Below, piece by piece: positions 1-11,469 of a stretch of DNA of 64,000 nucleotides. The stretch covers positions 1-64,000 of the forward strand of contig CACYHR010000025.1 in NCBI GenBank assembly GCA_902774265.1, in the 5' to 3' direction. The stretch comes from an uncultured Eubacteriales bacterium. Its GTDB lineage: Bacteria > Bacillota > Clostridia > Peptostreptococcales > Anaerovoracaceae. The stretch's first letter is position 1; the number at the start of each line of letters is the position of its first letter. A program made the position numbers and the translations under genes. The notes below the pieces were generated by a model. That model was not told the origin of the DNA. It was given only the letters and a program-made list of their open reading frames with translations, and made no database searches.

Positions 1-1
1 T

Positions 2-139
2 ACCGAGACCAGCCTTCGTGTTGTGATAATAGGGATCACTGAGGATGAAGTCGAACTGCTGAGTCAAAAGCTAAAAAGGAAGATCAATACCGATGCTGTG
101 TTGATCACCAAAACAGAAATAGAGTACTGTTATATCTAA
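2..139 (+). CDS. C-terminal end of an unrecognised protein (partial)
   Basis: An open frame enters from the left edge and stops at TAA 137-139, giving the last 45 residues of a protein. The piece has a hydrophobic strand (LRVVIIGI), an acidic helix and a second strand (DAVLIT), which would suit a small alpha/beta domain. I do not recognise the family. Just downstream lies an eroded recombinase fragment, so this could itself be part of an accessory element. Confidence 0.4.
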   Translation, partial: TETSLRVVIIGITEDEVELLSQKLKRKINTDAVLITKTEIEYCYI

Positions 140-177
140 AAGTAAGAGGGTGGAACGACCTCACTATTAAAAGGGTC

Positions 178-438
178 TTGTCGAATGAAACTTACATGGG
201 TGACAAGCTCCTGCAGAAAAACTACTCCAACGACATTCTGGACAAGACCCGCCGCAAAAACGAGGGACAGGTTCCGCAGGTCTATGTGGAGGGCTGCCAC
301 GAGGCAATCATCCCGGCACGGACGTTTCGGCGGGTGCAGGAGGAAATCGAGCGGCTTGATATAGAAAAGACAACAATAAATTCAGGCTTATGGAGGAATA
401 TACTGAGGATCTATTTGTGGAGTATATGCCGCTTATAG
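178..438 (+). pseudogene. Large serine recombinase remnant
   Basis: About 65 codons (roughly 193-372) read like the middle of a large serine recombinase of Tn916/phage type: a KNEGQVPQVYVEG stretch, then HEAIIPARTFRRVQEEIERL, which normally links the recombinase domain to the zinc-ribbon region. The catalytic N-terminal resolvase domain and the zinc ribbon are absent, and the frame degenerates after about 375. It is a dead fragment of an integrative element, not a working enzyme. There is no convincing ribosome site before the first ATG. Confidence 0.6.
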
Positions 439-516
439 AAGTCGAAGATGGTTTTGTTCAATCTGGGTAGAAAGAAACAGGGTGGGCAAAAAAATATGAT
501 AAGGAAGAGAGACACA

Positions 517-1731
517 ATGACTGATGAGCAAATATTAAAAGAAATCAATCCGGTTTTTTTAACAGCACGTTCCTCAATCTATCGCTTTGCGCTTTGGGGA
601 GACGAGACTGCAAAGAAAATTGTTGCTTTTCTTGAGAAGGACGGACCGAAGGAATTGTTCAGGAATGTACCGGATAAGATTACAGATCCGGCCAGGCTGG
701 TGTTGACGTCTGTGCTTGAAGCCAGATACAGGACGATGGGAGAAATCCTGAATAAGGAAAATCCGGGAGTTCTGCTGGATATCCCCTGCGGTTATACCAT
801 GCGGCCTATAGAGTTTGCCGGAAAAGGGATCCGCTACTTCGGAGCAGACCTGCCTGCGACCATCGCTGATATGACAGGGGCGGTGGATGCCATTCTTTCA
901 GAAAGTGATAAGAAATATGTCCACATGGTCAGCGTCGATGCTACGAACCCGGAATCTGTAGAGGAAGCTCTTGCGGGGGTGGAAGACGAGGTATGTATTA
1001 CTACCGAAGGACTGCTGTCCTATTTCACGGATTCTGAGATGGATGCCATCTTTGAAACCATGCGGCTGGTAATGAAAAAACGCGGAGGATGCTGGCTGAC
1101 GCCGGACAGAGAGTTTGGCGATTATATGCAGATTGCCGCCCGGGTTGTGGCGAATGGGGATGATGAAATCCTGGAGCGATTCAACATGTACCGCGCGGAG
1201 ATTGCAAAAAGGGCGCAGAGCAGTCTTGGAAAAAATGCTTTTATGTCAGGGACACTTGATGAGAGTATTCAGTACGCGAACAGGAAAGGTTTTCATGTTG
1301 AGCGCATCAATATCGGGCGGTATCTGCCGGATCTCAAATCTTTTGAGGGCATACGTGATGGCCTGATGGATGAACTGCGTGAAGCATGCATAAATCTTTC
1401 TGTCTGGAAGCTGACTCTGGAAGATAAAAGTAATGAAGAGAGAAAATCTGTAGGCTTCCAAATCGATACATACACAGAAGGGGATACATTGGTGATGGAG
1501 GTCTCCGGAAGACTGGATACCCTGACTGCGCCGGAGCTGGTGGCCCGGTTTGGTGAGGCTGGGAAGGTGCGGATTGATTTTTCTTGCCTGGATTATATCT
1601 CGTCCGCAGGACTCCGCTCACTTATGATCATACTTAAAAAAGTCGGCAGAGAGAATATGTCTGTGGTAAACCTTAAAGAAAACGTGAGGGAAATTTTTGA
1701 AACCACGGGATTTGCTGAACTGATGCTGTAG
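517..1731 (+). CDS. Class I SAM-dependent methyltransferase fused to a STAS domain
   Basis: The start is set at ATG 517 because AAGGAAGAG lies 8 bases upstream; an in-frame ATG at 448 has no good ribosome site. The product is 404 residues. Residues about 1-300 form a Rossmann methyltransferase resembling the leucine carboxyl methyltransferase/PPM1 group (LLDIPCGYT near residue 85 is the SAM-binding loop; TTEGLLSYF follows). Residues about 312-404 are a STAS domain of the SpoIIAA/RsbV antagonist type with the SSAGLRSL motif near residue 362, where the phosphorylatable serine sits. Known STAS antagonists are regulated by RsbW-like kinases; here the domain is attached to an enzyme, so I infer that methyl transfer or binding is switched by partner proteins. 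The substrate is unknown. Confidence 0.7.
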   Translation: MTDEQILKEINPVFLTARSSIYRFALWGDETAKKIVAFLEKDGPKELFRNVPDKITDPARLVLTSVLEARYRTMGEILNKENPGVLLDIPCGYTMRPIEFAGKGIRYFGADLPATIADMTGAVDAILSESDKKYVHMVSVDATNPESVEEALAGVEDEVCITTEGLLSYFTDSEMDAIFETMRLVMKKRGGCWLTPDREFGDYMQIAARVVANGDDEILERFNMYRAEIAKRAQSSLGKNAFMSGTLDESIQYANRKGFHVERINIGRYLPDLKSFEGIRDGLMDELREACINLSVWKLTLEDKSNEERKSVGFQIDTYTEGDTLVMEVSGRLDTLTAPELVARFGEAGKVRIDFSCLDYISSAGLRSLMIILKKVGRENMSVVNLKENVREIFETTGFAELML

Positions 1732-1733
1732 TT

Positions 1734-1929
1734 TTACTGCCCGGACAGGACTATGTGATTCTGCCTGTTTCTACAGAGGAAGCCGAAATGGCTGTCCGGA
1801 GAAGAAGTGTACGATATTTTTGTAGCTGTCTCAGACAGACTGGTGGGCCTGGGTATCTATGAATATGCATCTTTCGGGACAGGAAATGCTCTTGTTGAAA
1901 AGTTGATCCGGTTTGGAACAGCTCTGTAA
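1734..1929 (+). pseudogene. Frameshifted gene fragment, unrecognised
   Basis: Directly after the methyltransferase-STAS gene there are about 65 codons of protein-like sequence spread over two frames: a stretch reading PGQDYVILPVSTEEAE, and then, after a shift near 1787, WLSGEEVYDIFVAVSDRL and onward to a TAA at 1927-1929. Together they look like the C-terminal end of one lost protein. I cannot name the family. It supports the view that this end of the window has been rearranged. Confidence 0.35.
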
Positions 1930-1951
1930 TTTCCAGTTTGTCGTATTAAGC

Positions 1952-1985
1952 AAGCGTCTCTTCTACGGAGGAGGCGCTTTTCTCT
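1952..1985 (+). terminator. Probable rho-independent terminator
   Basis: AAGCGTCTC at 1952-1960 pairs with GAGGCGCTT at 1971-1979 (one G-U pair) around a ten-base loop, followed by a short, interrupted T tract. It would end transcription from the methyltransferase-STAS region. Between it and the symporter gene end (1986-2212) I see no convincing gene; a 96-codon minus-strand frame there has no supporting motif. Confidence 0.5.
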
Positions 1986-2212
1986 TGGAAATTTCACCCC
2001 ACTCACGCGGTCCGGATTATCAGTGTACGGACGCGGACGCTTTGCAACAGCCTTGATCATGGCAAACCACGCGATCACCGCCGCTATAAGAAGAGCCAGC
2101 TTCTGCCCCGTTTCCTTTTTACTTCCCGTTCCATAACAGTTCTCCAAAATGCATTAGTTTTCCATCCGGAGCAGAGATTCTCCGCTTGATCACGATTAGG
2201 AAGAATTATATC

Positions 2213-3814
2213 TTAAATCATACTTGAAAGAGTTTCGCGATCGACCATATCAGATTTCCATGCTGTCATCAGCAGTTCATCCTGCAGGCAGAAACCGTTC
2301 ATGGCAGGAAGCAGATAACCGATCGTAGATGCCACTATGACGGCAAGAGGCATAAGGGACATATCCGTTCCGCAGGCCGAGAACAGGATAGGCATGACAG
2401 CAAATGCCGAGCCCGGAATAGGCGGCGCCGCTATCGCCACGACCATCGATACAAAAGCCACCTTGAACACAGCGCCTGAATCCAGAGGACCATTCGTCAT
2501 GACAGCCAGCACCCACGCGATCGAGCCGAGCATGATAGCACCGTTAGGCATATAAATGACGATGCCCAAAGGCAAACCGAAATCCACCATTTTAGAATCT
2601 ATGCCGAATTTGTCACGGCAGCACTTAATGCTTTCAGGCAGCGCGGATACCTGTGAACTCGTAGTAAGGTTAATCAGGAGCGACGGAAGCTGAGCGGAGA
2701 ACAGTTTCCCGAACGGTATCTTAGTCATCCACACTGTCCGGATTATCGTTATTAAGATAACCGGGATCTGGCAGACCAGCGAAAGGATCACTATCTGTGT
2801 AACCTTGCTGATATTGCTCAGACGGTCTCCCAGGATAAGATCGCTTATGCCGAGATATACAAAGAACGGCAACAGTCTGCAGATGGCAATCATCATCCTG
2901 TTGACGACATCGCCCACTTCGGAGATAAAGCTGCTGACACGAGTGACCTTTTCGCCCAGTTCCAGCATGATCACGCCAATGAATATGCTCATGACGATCA
3001 CCTGCAGATCGTTATCGGTCGCAAAAGGTTCTATAACATTGTTAGGAATCATATCCAGCACGAGAGTCAGCATATCCGTAAACACATTTTTGCCTGCCGA
3101 ACCGCTGCGCAGGCTTGCAAGTCCCATTGCCGACCCTGCAATGACCATGAGCATCGCAGCAATACAGTATGTAAACATCATACGTTTAAGCAGTCTGCCT
3201 CCGACCTTTCCGAAGGAGACCACATCTCCCAGCCCTGTGATACCGTTTATGACAGCGCAAAATACCAGCGGAGTAGCGGCTGCGCTGAACAGAACTGTCA
3301 TTTTGCTGAAAAATCCGGAAAGCGCCGGCTGTATGTACTGACTGCCGATTCCTCCGGGAAGAGCCGGAACAAGCATTCCGGTCAGCACAGCCAGCAGCAC
3401 GGCAGCAGCCAGCTGTATCAGCAGTTTGTTCTTTTTTGCCGGCAGCCGCACCGGAATCGCGACTATATTCAGTCCATGCTTCGCCCGATATGAATATCTC
3501 GGCCTCAGATCCAGCTTCTCCAGGATATCGTAGCTCAGACTGATATTATCTATATCAAGAGGATTGATCTGTTCGCCTTTTTGCGAGATAACGAACCTGA
3601 GGATTCCTCTGTATTTTTTGCAGCTGATGTTGCATGGCTCATCTTCACCATAAAGCTCTCTGAAACGCATAAGCAGCTCTTCAATGCCGAGCCGCACCAT
3701 ATGTGAATGCTTTTCTTTTTCACTCAGGGCATCTTCATATGCCTTTTCAGCCGCTGCGGTCCATTCGGCTATCCTTGCATTACTTAGAACGCCCTTTTCA
3801 TTCATCACGAGCAT
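2213..3814 (-). CDS. Dicarboxylate/amino acid:cation symporter with N-terminal regulatory-like domain
   Basis: The 533-residue product belongs to the DAACS (GltP/DctA-type) family. Residues about 130-520 hold the hydrophobic transporter core, with the serine-rich re-entrant region (LLINLTTSSQVSALP) and the MPNGAIMLGSIAW segment that lies in the substrate and sodium site of this family. The family is usually about 400-430 residues. The extra roughly 120 N-terminal residues are soluble and read like a degenerate HATPase/RsbW fold (RLGIEELLMRFREL, then ISLSYDILEKLDL). AAAGGAAGGAAG lies upstream of ATG 3814; a second in-frame ATG is three codons in. The gene stands alone on the minus strand. The substrate is probably an anionic amino or dicarboxylic acid. 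Confidence 0.85.
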   Translation of the reverse strand: MLVMNEKGVLSNARIAEWTAAAEKAYEDALSEKEKHSHMVRLGIEELLMRFRELYGEDEPCNISCKKYRGILRFVISQKGEQINPLDIDNISLSYDILEKLDLRPRYSYRAKHGLNIVAIPVRLPAKKNKLLIQLAAAVLLAVLTGMLVPALPGGIGSQYIQPALSGFFSKMTVLFSAAATPLVFCAVINGITGLGDVVSFGKVGGRLLKRMMFTYCIAAMLMVIAGSAMGLASLRSGSAGKNVFTDMLTLVLDMIPNNVIEPFATDNDLQVIVMSIFIGVIMLELGEKVTRVSSFISEVGDVVNRMMIAICRLLPFFVYLGISDLILGDRLSNISKVTQIVILSLVCQIPVILITIIRTVWMTKIPFGKLFSAQLPSLLINLTTSSQVSALPESIKCCRDKFGIDSKMVDFGLPLGIVIYMPNGAIMLGSIAWVLAVMTNGPLDSGAVFKVAFVSMVVAIAAPPIPGSAFAVMPILFSACGTDMSLMPLAVIVASTIGYLLPAMNGFCLQDELLMTAWKSDMVDRETLSSMI

Positions 3815-3895
3815 TATTCAGTACTTCCTTCCTTTGATAAAGCATTTATTTCTTGTCTTTGCTGCATTGCATACTATTTAATATTAGCACATGTG

Positions 3896-4282
3896 TCAAA
3901 GATCCTGCCGAGGTTTATTCCGACATCTGCCGCAATCGCTGCAGCCGTTGCAGATCAGCTTCATGGCGCATTCCCTGCAGTTGTCACAGTAGTGCTTCAC
4001 ATACAGCTTCTCCTCCGGGACGGGCAGTCCCCAGCTGTCCACCAGTTTGAAGTCCGTTGCTTTTCCCTGATAATTCATGCCGGACCTGAGAGCCTGACTC
4101 GTCTGCAGGCGCTTGCCCTTAAGTATATAACGTCTGCCATCCTTGAGGAATACTGTTCCGGTCTCCATGAAACAAAACGTTATATCGCGCGCCTCGCATT
4201 CCTCACGCAGAGATCTGATCCAGTCGAAATCGCACGGCCTTTTTCCACCGTAATTTTCGCCGCCGCAGACCACCCGCTCCAT
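3896..4282 (-). pseudogene. DUF5131 (phage Gp37/Gp68-like) protein, 5'-truncated
   Basis: The 128 codons match the C-terminal half of the DUF5131/phage Gp37-Gp68 family: VVCGGENYGGKRPCDFDWIRSLREEC corresponds to the family's GGES...DWVRSIRDQC region, and the tail is cysteine-rich (CDNCREC, CNGCSDCGRC). In-frame codons continue a little upstream of the first ATG but meet a TAG just beyond, so the N-terminal half with its usual metal-binding cysteines is lost. It is best read as a decayed prophage or mobile-element gene. Confidence 0.55.
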
Positions 4283-4366
4283 TATATGGGCTTCGGAGAC
4301 TTCTCTACTCTATGGAGATAGCAATTATCGGCAGAGCCCAGTCAGAAGGGATATTCTTCGATCTGA

Positions 4367-4534
4367 TGGAAGGTGAGAGGTGAATGTGAGGCATTAAGGC
4401 AGGAACTTACCTGTATAAGTAATATCCCTATAGAATATATAGATCCCTATCCAGGTCATCCATTCTATGTTGAAAATGACGAGGATATACGGGGAATGTA
4501 TGGTAAGGCAAATGATATACGTATTTCATTTTGA
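4367..4534 (+). pseudogene. ParB-like nuclease/partition domain remnant
   Basis: A short frame reads IPIEYIDPYPGHPFYVENDED (nt about 4424-4486), closely resembling the N-terminal beta strand and HPF motif of ParB-domain proteins carried by plasmids and integrative elements. It stops at TGA 4532-4534, no start codon with a ribosome site precedes it, and the rest of the ParB domain is missing. With the recombinase and DUF5131 remnants this marks a decayed element. Confidence 0.5.
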
Positions 4535-4861
4535 AAAGAAATCGAGTTATCTTTTTAATATGTTTTTTAGTTTGTTTCACAGTATATCCGGAGAAAATGT
4601 GTGCATTTTCCCAAACGAGGCTCGCGGATTGAAAGGGCTCGGTCGTGTTTCGGTCGGATTTCGAAGATGACAGAGGATCGCCCGGGATCAGTGAGTTGCT
4701 GGGGATCCGATGGAACTTTGCTGTTTATTGAGGGTCTGAGGCGAGATTCGTTTATGAATGAGGTTCTGAAGTGAAATTCTCGCGGGGGGATGAGGCTTTG
4801 GCGAGGTGCGCGGGTGGATGGATGTTTTTTTCGGGGATGGGATGACGGAAAAGGGGGGATT
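4535..4861. other. Noncoding leader upstream of glnN
   Basis: About 330 bases with no supportable gene on either strand. The stretch is G-rich toward its 3' end, and glnN's ribosome site (GGAAAAGGGGG) lies in the last 20 bases. I looked for a glutamine-responsive RNA motif and did not see one that I could defend. Confidence 0.4.
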
Positions 4862-6952
4862 ATGAGTACGGTATCTGAATATTTCGGTTCAATGGTGTTC
4901 GATGACAAGGTCATGAGATCGATGCTTTCGGCGGATGTGTACCGTTCGATGAGGAAGACGATCAATCAGGGCGATCCGCTTGACCCGGATATTGTCAATG
5001 CTGTCGCCCAGGCGATGAAGAACTGGGCGGTGTCCAAGGGCGCGACTCATTTTACTCACTGGTTCCAGCCGCTTAACGGCGTTACCGCTGAGAAGCACGA
5101 CAGCTTCATACAGGAATCACCGGACGGCGGAGTCATCATGGATTTTTCGGGAAAGGAGCTTATCAAAGGCGAGCCGGATGCGTCATCTTTTCCGTCGGGC
5201 GGCCTGAGAGCGACTTTTGAGGCAAGAGGATACACAGCGTGGGATCCTACATCATACGCTTTTATCAAGGGCAAAACGCTCTGCATTCCGACGGCGTTCT
5301 GTTCGTACAGCGGGGATGCTATGGACGAGAAGACGTCGCTTCTCAGGTCGATGGATGCACTTAACAGGCAGGCCATAAGAGTTCTCAGGATACTCGGTAA
5401 TGAGACGGTGAAGAGGGTGCATGCTGTTGCCGGAGCAGAGCAGGAATACTTTCTGGTGCCGCTCGAGCTTTACGAGAAAAGGCCGGACCTGAGATTTACG
5501 GGCAGGACTCTGTACGGCGTTATGCCGCCGAAGGGGCAGGAGCTCGATGATCATTATTTCGGACCGATCAAGCCTGAGATCACAAGATTCATGGAAGAGC
5601 TGAACGAAGAGCTGTGGAAGCTCGGAGTTCTCGCCAAGACAGAACACAACGAGGTGGCTCCGTCACAGCACGAGCTCGCCTGTATATATACCAAGGTCAA
5701 CGTGACGATAGATCAGAACCAGCTTGTCATGGAGATGATCAAGAAGGTAGCTGAGCGTCACGGATTCGTAGCGCTGCTGCATGAAAAACCTTTTGACGGG
5801 GTGAACGGCAGCGGCAAACATAACAACTGGTCACTCTCAACCGACAAGGGCGGCAACCTCATAGCTCCGGGGGATACACCTCATGATAACGCGCAGTTCC
5901 TGCTTTTCCTGTGCGCAGTCATAAGAGCTGTGGATGAGTATCAGGATCTGCTGAGGATTTCTGTGGCATCGGCTAGTAACGACCACAGACTCGGCGCCAA
6001 TGAGGCTCCGCCTGCAGTCATTTCGATCTTCCTGGGAGATGAACTTACAGACGTGCTCAGGTCGATCGAGGAAGATGCACCATACACCAAAAGCGAGGAT
6101 GTGCTGATGAAGCTCGGTACTGTGGTCCTTCCGAGATTCAGCAGGGACAACACAGACAGAAACAGGACATCGCCATTCGCTTTTACAGGGAACAAGTTCG
6201 AATTCAGGATGCCTGGATCGATGAGCAGCCTGGCTTTTCCGAATGTGATCATCAACAGTGCGGTAGCAGATTCGCTGGAATACTTCGCAGACATACTTGA
6301 GGGAGCGGAGGATGTCAGAGGGACGCTGTATGAGCTTGTAAGGACGACGATAAGAGATCATAAGAGGATCATTTTCAACGGAAACGGCTATGATGACGAG
6401 TGGATCAGAGAGGCAGAGAGAAGAGGGCTTTCCAATTACAGGACGACACCGGACTGTGTACCTCATCTGCTTGATGAGAAGAATGTCAGCATGCTTACAA
6501 GGCATAAGGTCTTCTCGAGATCTGAGCTCGAATCAAGATGCGAGGTAATGCTCGAGAATTACTGCAAGACGATCACGATCGAAGCCAGGACTATGAGATC
6601 CATGGCGATCAAGAGGATAGCTCCTGCAGTTGAAAGCTATACTGCTGAGCTGGCGGCCAATATGACTGCCAAGAGAGAGGCAGTCCCGGGACTGGGCTGC
6701 AGATTCGAAAGCGAAACTATAGCAAAACTTTCAGAGCTTACGGACAGCATTTACGAGGGGGTCAGGGCTATGGAGGAAACCCTGGCCGGACTCGGAGACG
6801 GGGACTATCTTGCGGATGCACAGGTCATCAGGGATTCACTTCTTCCTCAGATGCAGGAGCTGAGAGCCTTCAGCGATGCTGCGGAGAAGAACACATCCAA
6901 GAAATACTGGCCGCTCCCTAACTATGGCCTGCTGCTGTTCGGTGAGAAATAA
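4862..6952 (+). CDS. glnN: Glutamine synthetase type III
   Basis: Makes glutamine from glutamate, ammonia and ATP in the cytoplasm. The 696-residue length fits the long GSIII class (about 700-730) rather than GSI. Visible motifs are EHNEVAPSQHE near residue 260, the GSGKHNNWSLS loop near 316, and RNRTSPFAFTGNKFEFR near 433, which contribute the metal and nucleotide sites. ATG 4862 was chosen because GGAAAAGGGGG precedes it; the frame is open further upstream but that part is unlike the family. It is the first gene of a run with asnB, pyrG, purA and purB, so it supplies glutamine directly to the two amidotransferases that follow. Confidence 0.95.
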   Translation: MSTVSEYFGSMVFDDKVMRSMLSADVYRSMRKTINQGDPLDPDIVNAVAQAMKNWAVSKGATHFTHWFQPLNGVTAEKHDSFIQESPDGGVIMDFSGKELIKGEPDASSFPSGGLRATFEARGYTAWDPTSYAFIKGKTLCIPTAFCSYSGDAMDEKTSLLRSMDALNRQAIRVLRILGNETVKRVHAVAGAEQEYFLVPLELYEKRPDLRFTGRTLYGVMPPKGQELDDHYFGPIKPEITRFMEELNEELWKLGVLAKTEHNEVAPSQHELACIYTKVNVTIDQNQLVMEMIKKVAERHGFVALLHEKPFDGVNGSGKHNNWSLSTDKGGNLIAPGDTPHDNAQFLLFLCAVIRAVDEYQDLLRISVASASNDHRLGANEAPPAVISIFLGDELTDVLRSIEEDAPYTKSEDVLMKLGTVVLPRFSRDNTDRNRTSPFAFTGNKFEFRMPGSMSSLAFPNVIINSAVADSLEYFADILEGAEDVRGTLYELVRTTIRDHKRIIFNGNGYDDEWIREAERRGLSNYRTTPDCVPHLLDEKNVSMLTRHKVFSRSELESRCEVMLENYCKTITIEARTMRSMAIKRIAPAVESYTAELAANMTAKREAVPGLGCRFESETIAKLSELTDSIYEGVRAMEETLAGLGDGDYLADAQVIRDSLLPQMQELRAFSDAAEKNTSKKYWPLPNYGLLLFGEK

Positions 6953-6962
6953 GGGGTATGGT

Positions 6963-10179
<3,217 letters not shown>

Positions 10180-10182
10180 AAA

Positions 10183-11469
10183 ATGAGTAATTGCGCAGTT
10201 GTCGGGATCAACTGGGGTGACGAAGGCAAAGGCAGGATGACAGACCTTCTCACCGAAGAATACGATGTAGTCGTAAGATATCAGGGCGGAGGCAACGCAG
10301 GCCATACCGTTATCAATGAGAAAGGCAGATTCGCGCTGCACCTGCTGCCTTCAGGGATCTTCAGGGACGGTGTCATGAATATCCTCGGCAGCGGAGTAGC
10401 CCTTGACCCTGAGAATCTGTGGAAAGAGATACAGGATCTTGAGGCAAAAGGCGTCAGTGTCACTCCTGACAATCTCAGGATAAGCGACCGCGCGTCGCTG
10501 CTGATGCCGTGGCACAGAGATCTCGACGGGCTCGAGGAGGCAAGACTTGCAGACAGGCATTACGGCTCAACAAAACAGGGCATAGCACCTTTTTACTCAG
10601 ACAAATACCATAAGAAAACAGTCCTTGCAGGAGAGATATTCTTCCCTGATGAGATGCGTTCTCACATCAGAGACCTCCTTGAATGGAAGAACCTAACTCT
10701 TACAGGTGTCTACGGTGCAGAGCCGTATACCATGGAGATAATCGAAGAGTGGATCACGGAATACTGCGATAAGATCAGGCCATACATATGCGATACAGGC
10801 ATGGTCCTGAGAGAAGCTCAGGAGCAGGGCAGGAACATCCTCTTTGAAGCTCAGCTCGGGGCACTTAGAGATCTGGACTTCGGTATCTGCCCGTATACGA
10901 CATCATCCAACACACTGGCAGCATATGCACCGGTCGGGGCAGGGCTTCCTTCCGCGAAGATCGATGAGATCATAGGCGTGGTAAAAGCATATTCGACATG
11001 CGTAGGCGAAGGGCCTTTTGTCGGTGAACTGTCGGGACAGGAGGCAGACATGCTTCGCGAAGCCGGAGCTGAATACGGAGCCAAGACAGGAAGACCTCGG
11101 CGCGTCGGGCCGCTTGATCTTGTGGCTACCAGATACGGGACTGAGATGCAGTCAGCGACAGGCCTTGCGGTCACCAAGATGGATGTTCTCAGCTATCTTG
11201 ACGAGATACCGGTCATCACAGGATATATCGTGAATGGCAGGAAGACAGACAGATTCCCGTTCCCGGCACTTCTGAGCAAGGCGGATGCATACATCGAGTA
11301 TGTTCCGGGCTGGAAAAGCGATATCTCAGGGGTCCGTGAGTGGGATGATCTGCCTCCTGAAGCAAGAAACTACATCACTATGATCGAAGAATACACAGGC
11401 TGCCCGGTGACATATATCTCAGTGGGTGCTGAGAGGGACGGCATAATCAGGAGAAATACACATGACTGA
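10183..11469 (+). CDS. purA: Adenylosuccinate synthase
   Basis: Joins IMP and aspartate with GTP to form adenylosuccinate, the first step from IMP to AMP. The N-terminal GINWGDEGKGRMTD is the GTP/IMP phosphate loop (usually GDEGKGKI/VVD) and GGGNAGHTV is the second IMP-binding element; TGRPRRVGPLDLVATRY near residue 305 is a family signature. At 428 residues it is full length. The start is 3 bases after the pyrG stop and the end overlaps purB by 8 bases, so translation of the pair is coupled. Confidence 0.95.
   Translation: MSNCAVVGINWGDEGKGRMTDLLTEEYDVVVRYQGGGNAGHTVINEKGRFALHLLPSGIFRDGVMNILGSGVALDPENLWKEIQDLEAKGVSVTPDNLRISDRASLLMPWHRDLDGLEEARLADRHYGSTKQGIAPFYSDKYHKKTVLAGEIFFPDEMRSHIRDLLEWKNLTLTGVYGAEPYTMEIIEEWITEYCDKIRPYICDTGMVLREAQEQGRNILFEAQLGALRDLDFGICPYTTSSNTLAAYAPVGAGLPSAKIDEIIGVVKAYSTCVGEGPFVGELSGQEADMLREAGAEYGAKTGRPRRVGPLDLVATRYGTEMQSATGLAVTKMDVLSYLDEIPVITGYIVNGRKTDRFPFPALLSKADAYIEYVPGWKSDISGVREWDDLPPEARNYITMIEEYTGCPVTYISVGAERDGIIRRNTHD

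Noticed and set aside
1857-2147. 96-codon minus-strand frame with a hydrophobic stretch
   Set aside because: It overlaps the fragment and the terminator of the plus strand, has no ribosome site, and most of it has no protein-like pattern.
3893-4321. 142-codon plus-strand frame
   Set aside because: It is the antisense of the DUF5131 remnant, whose cysteine motifs and family likeness are clear on the minus strand.
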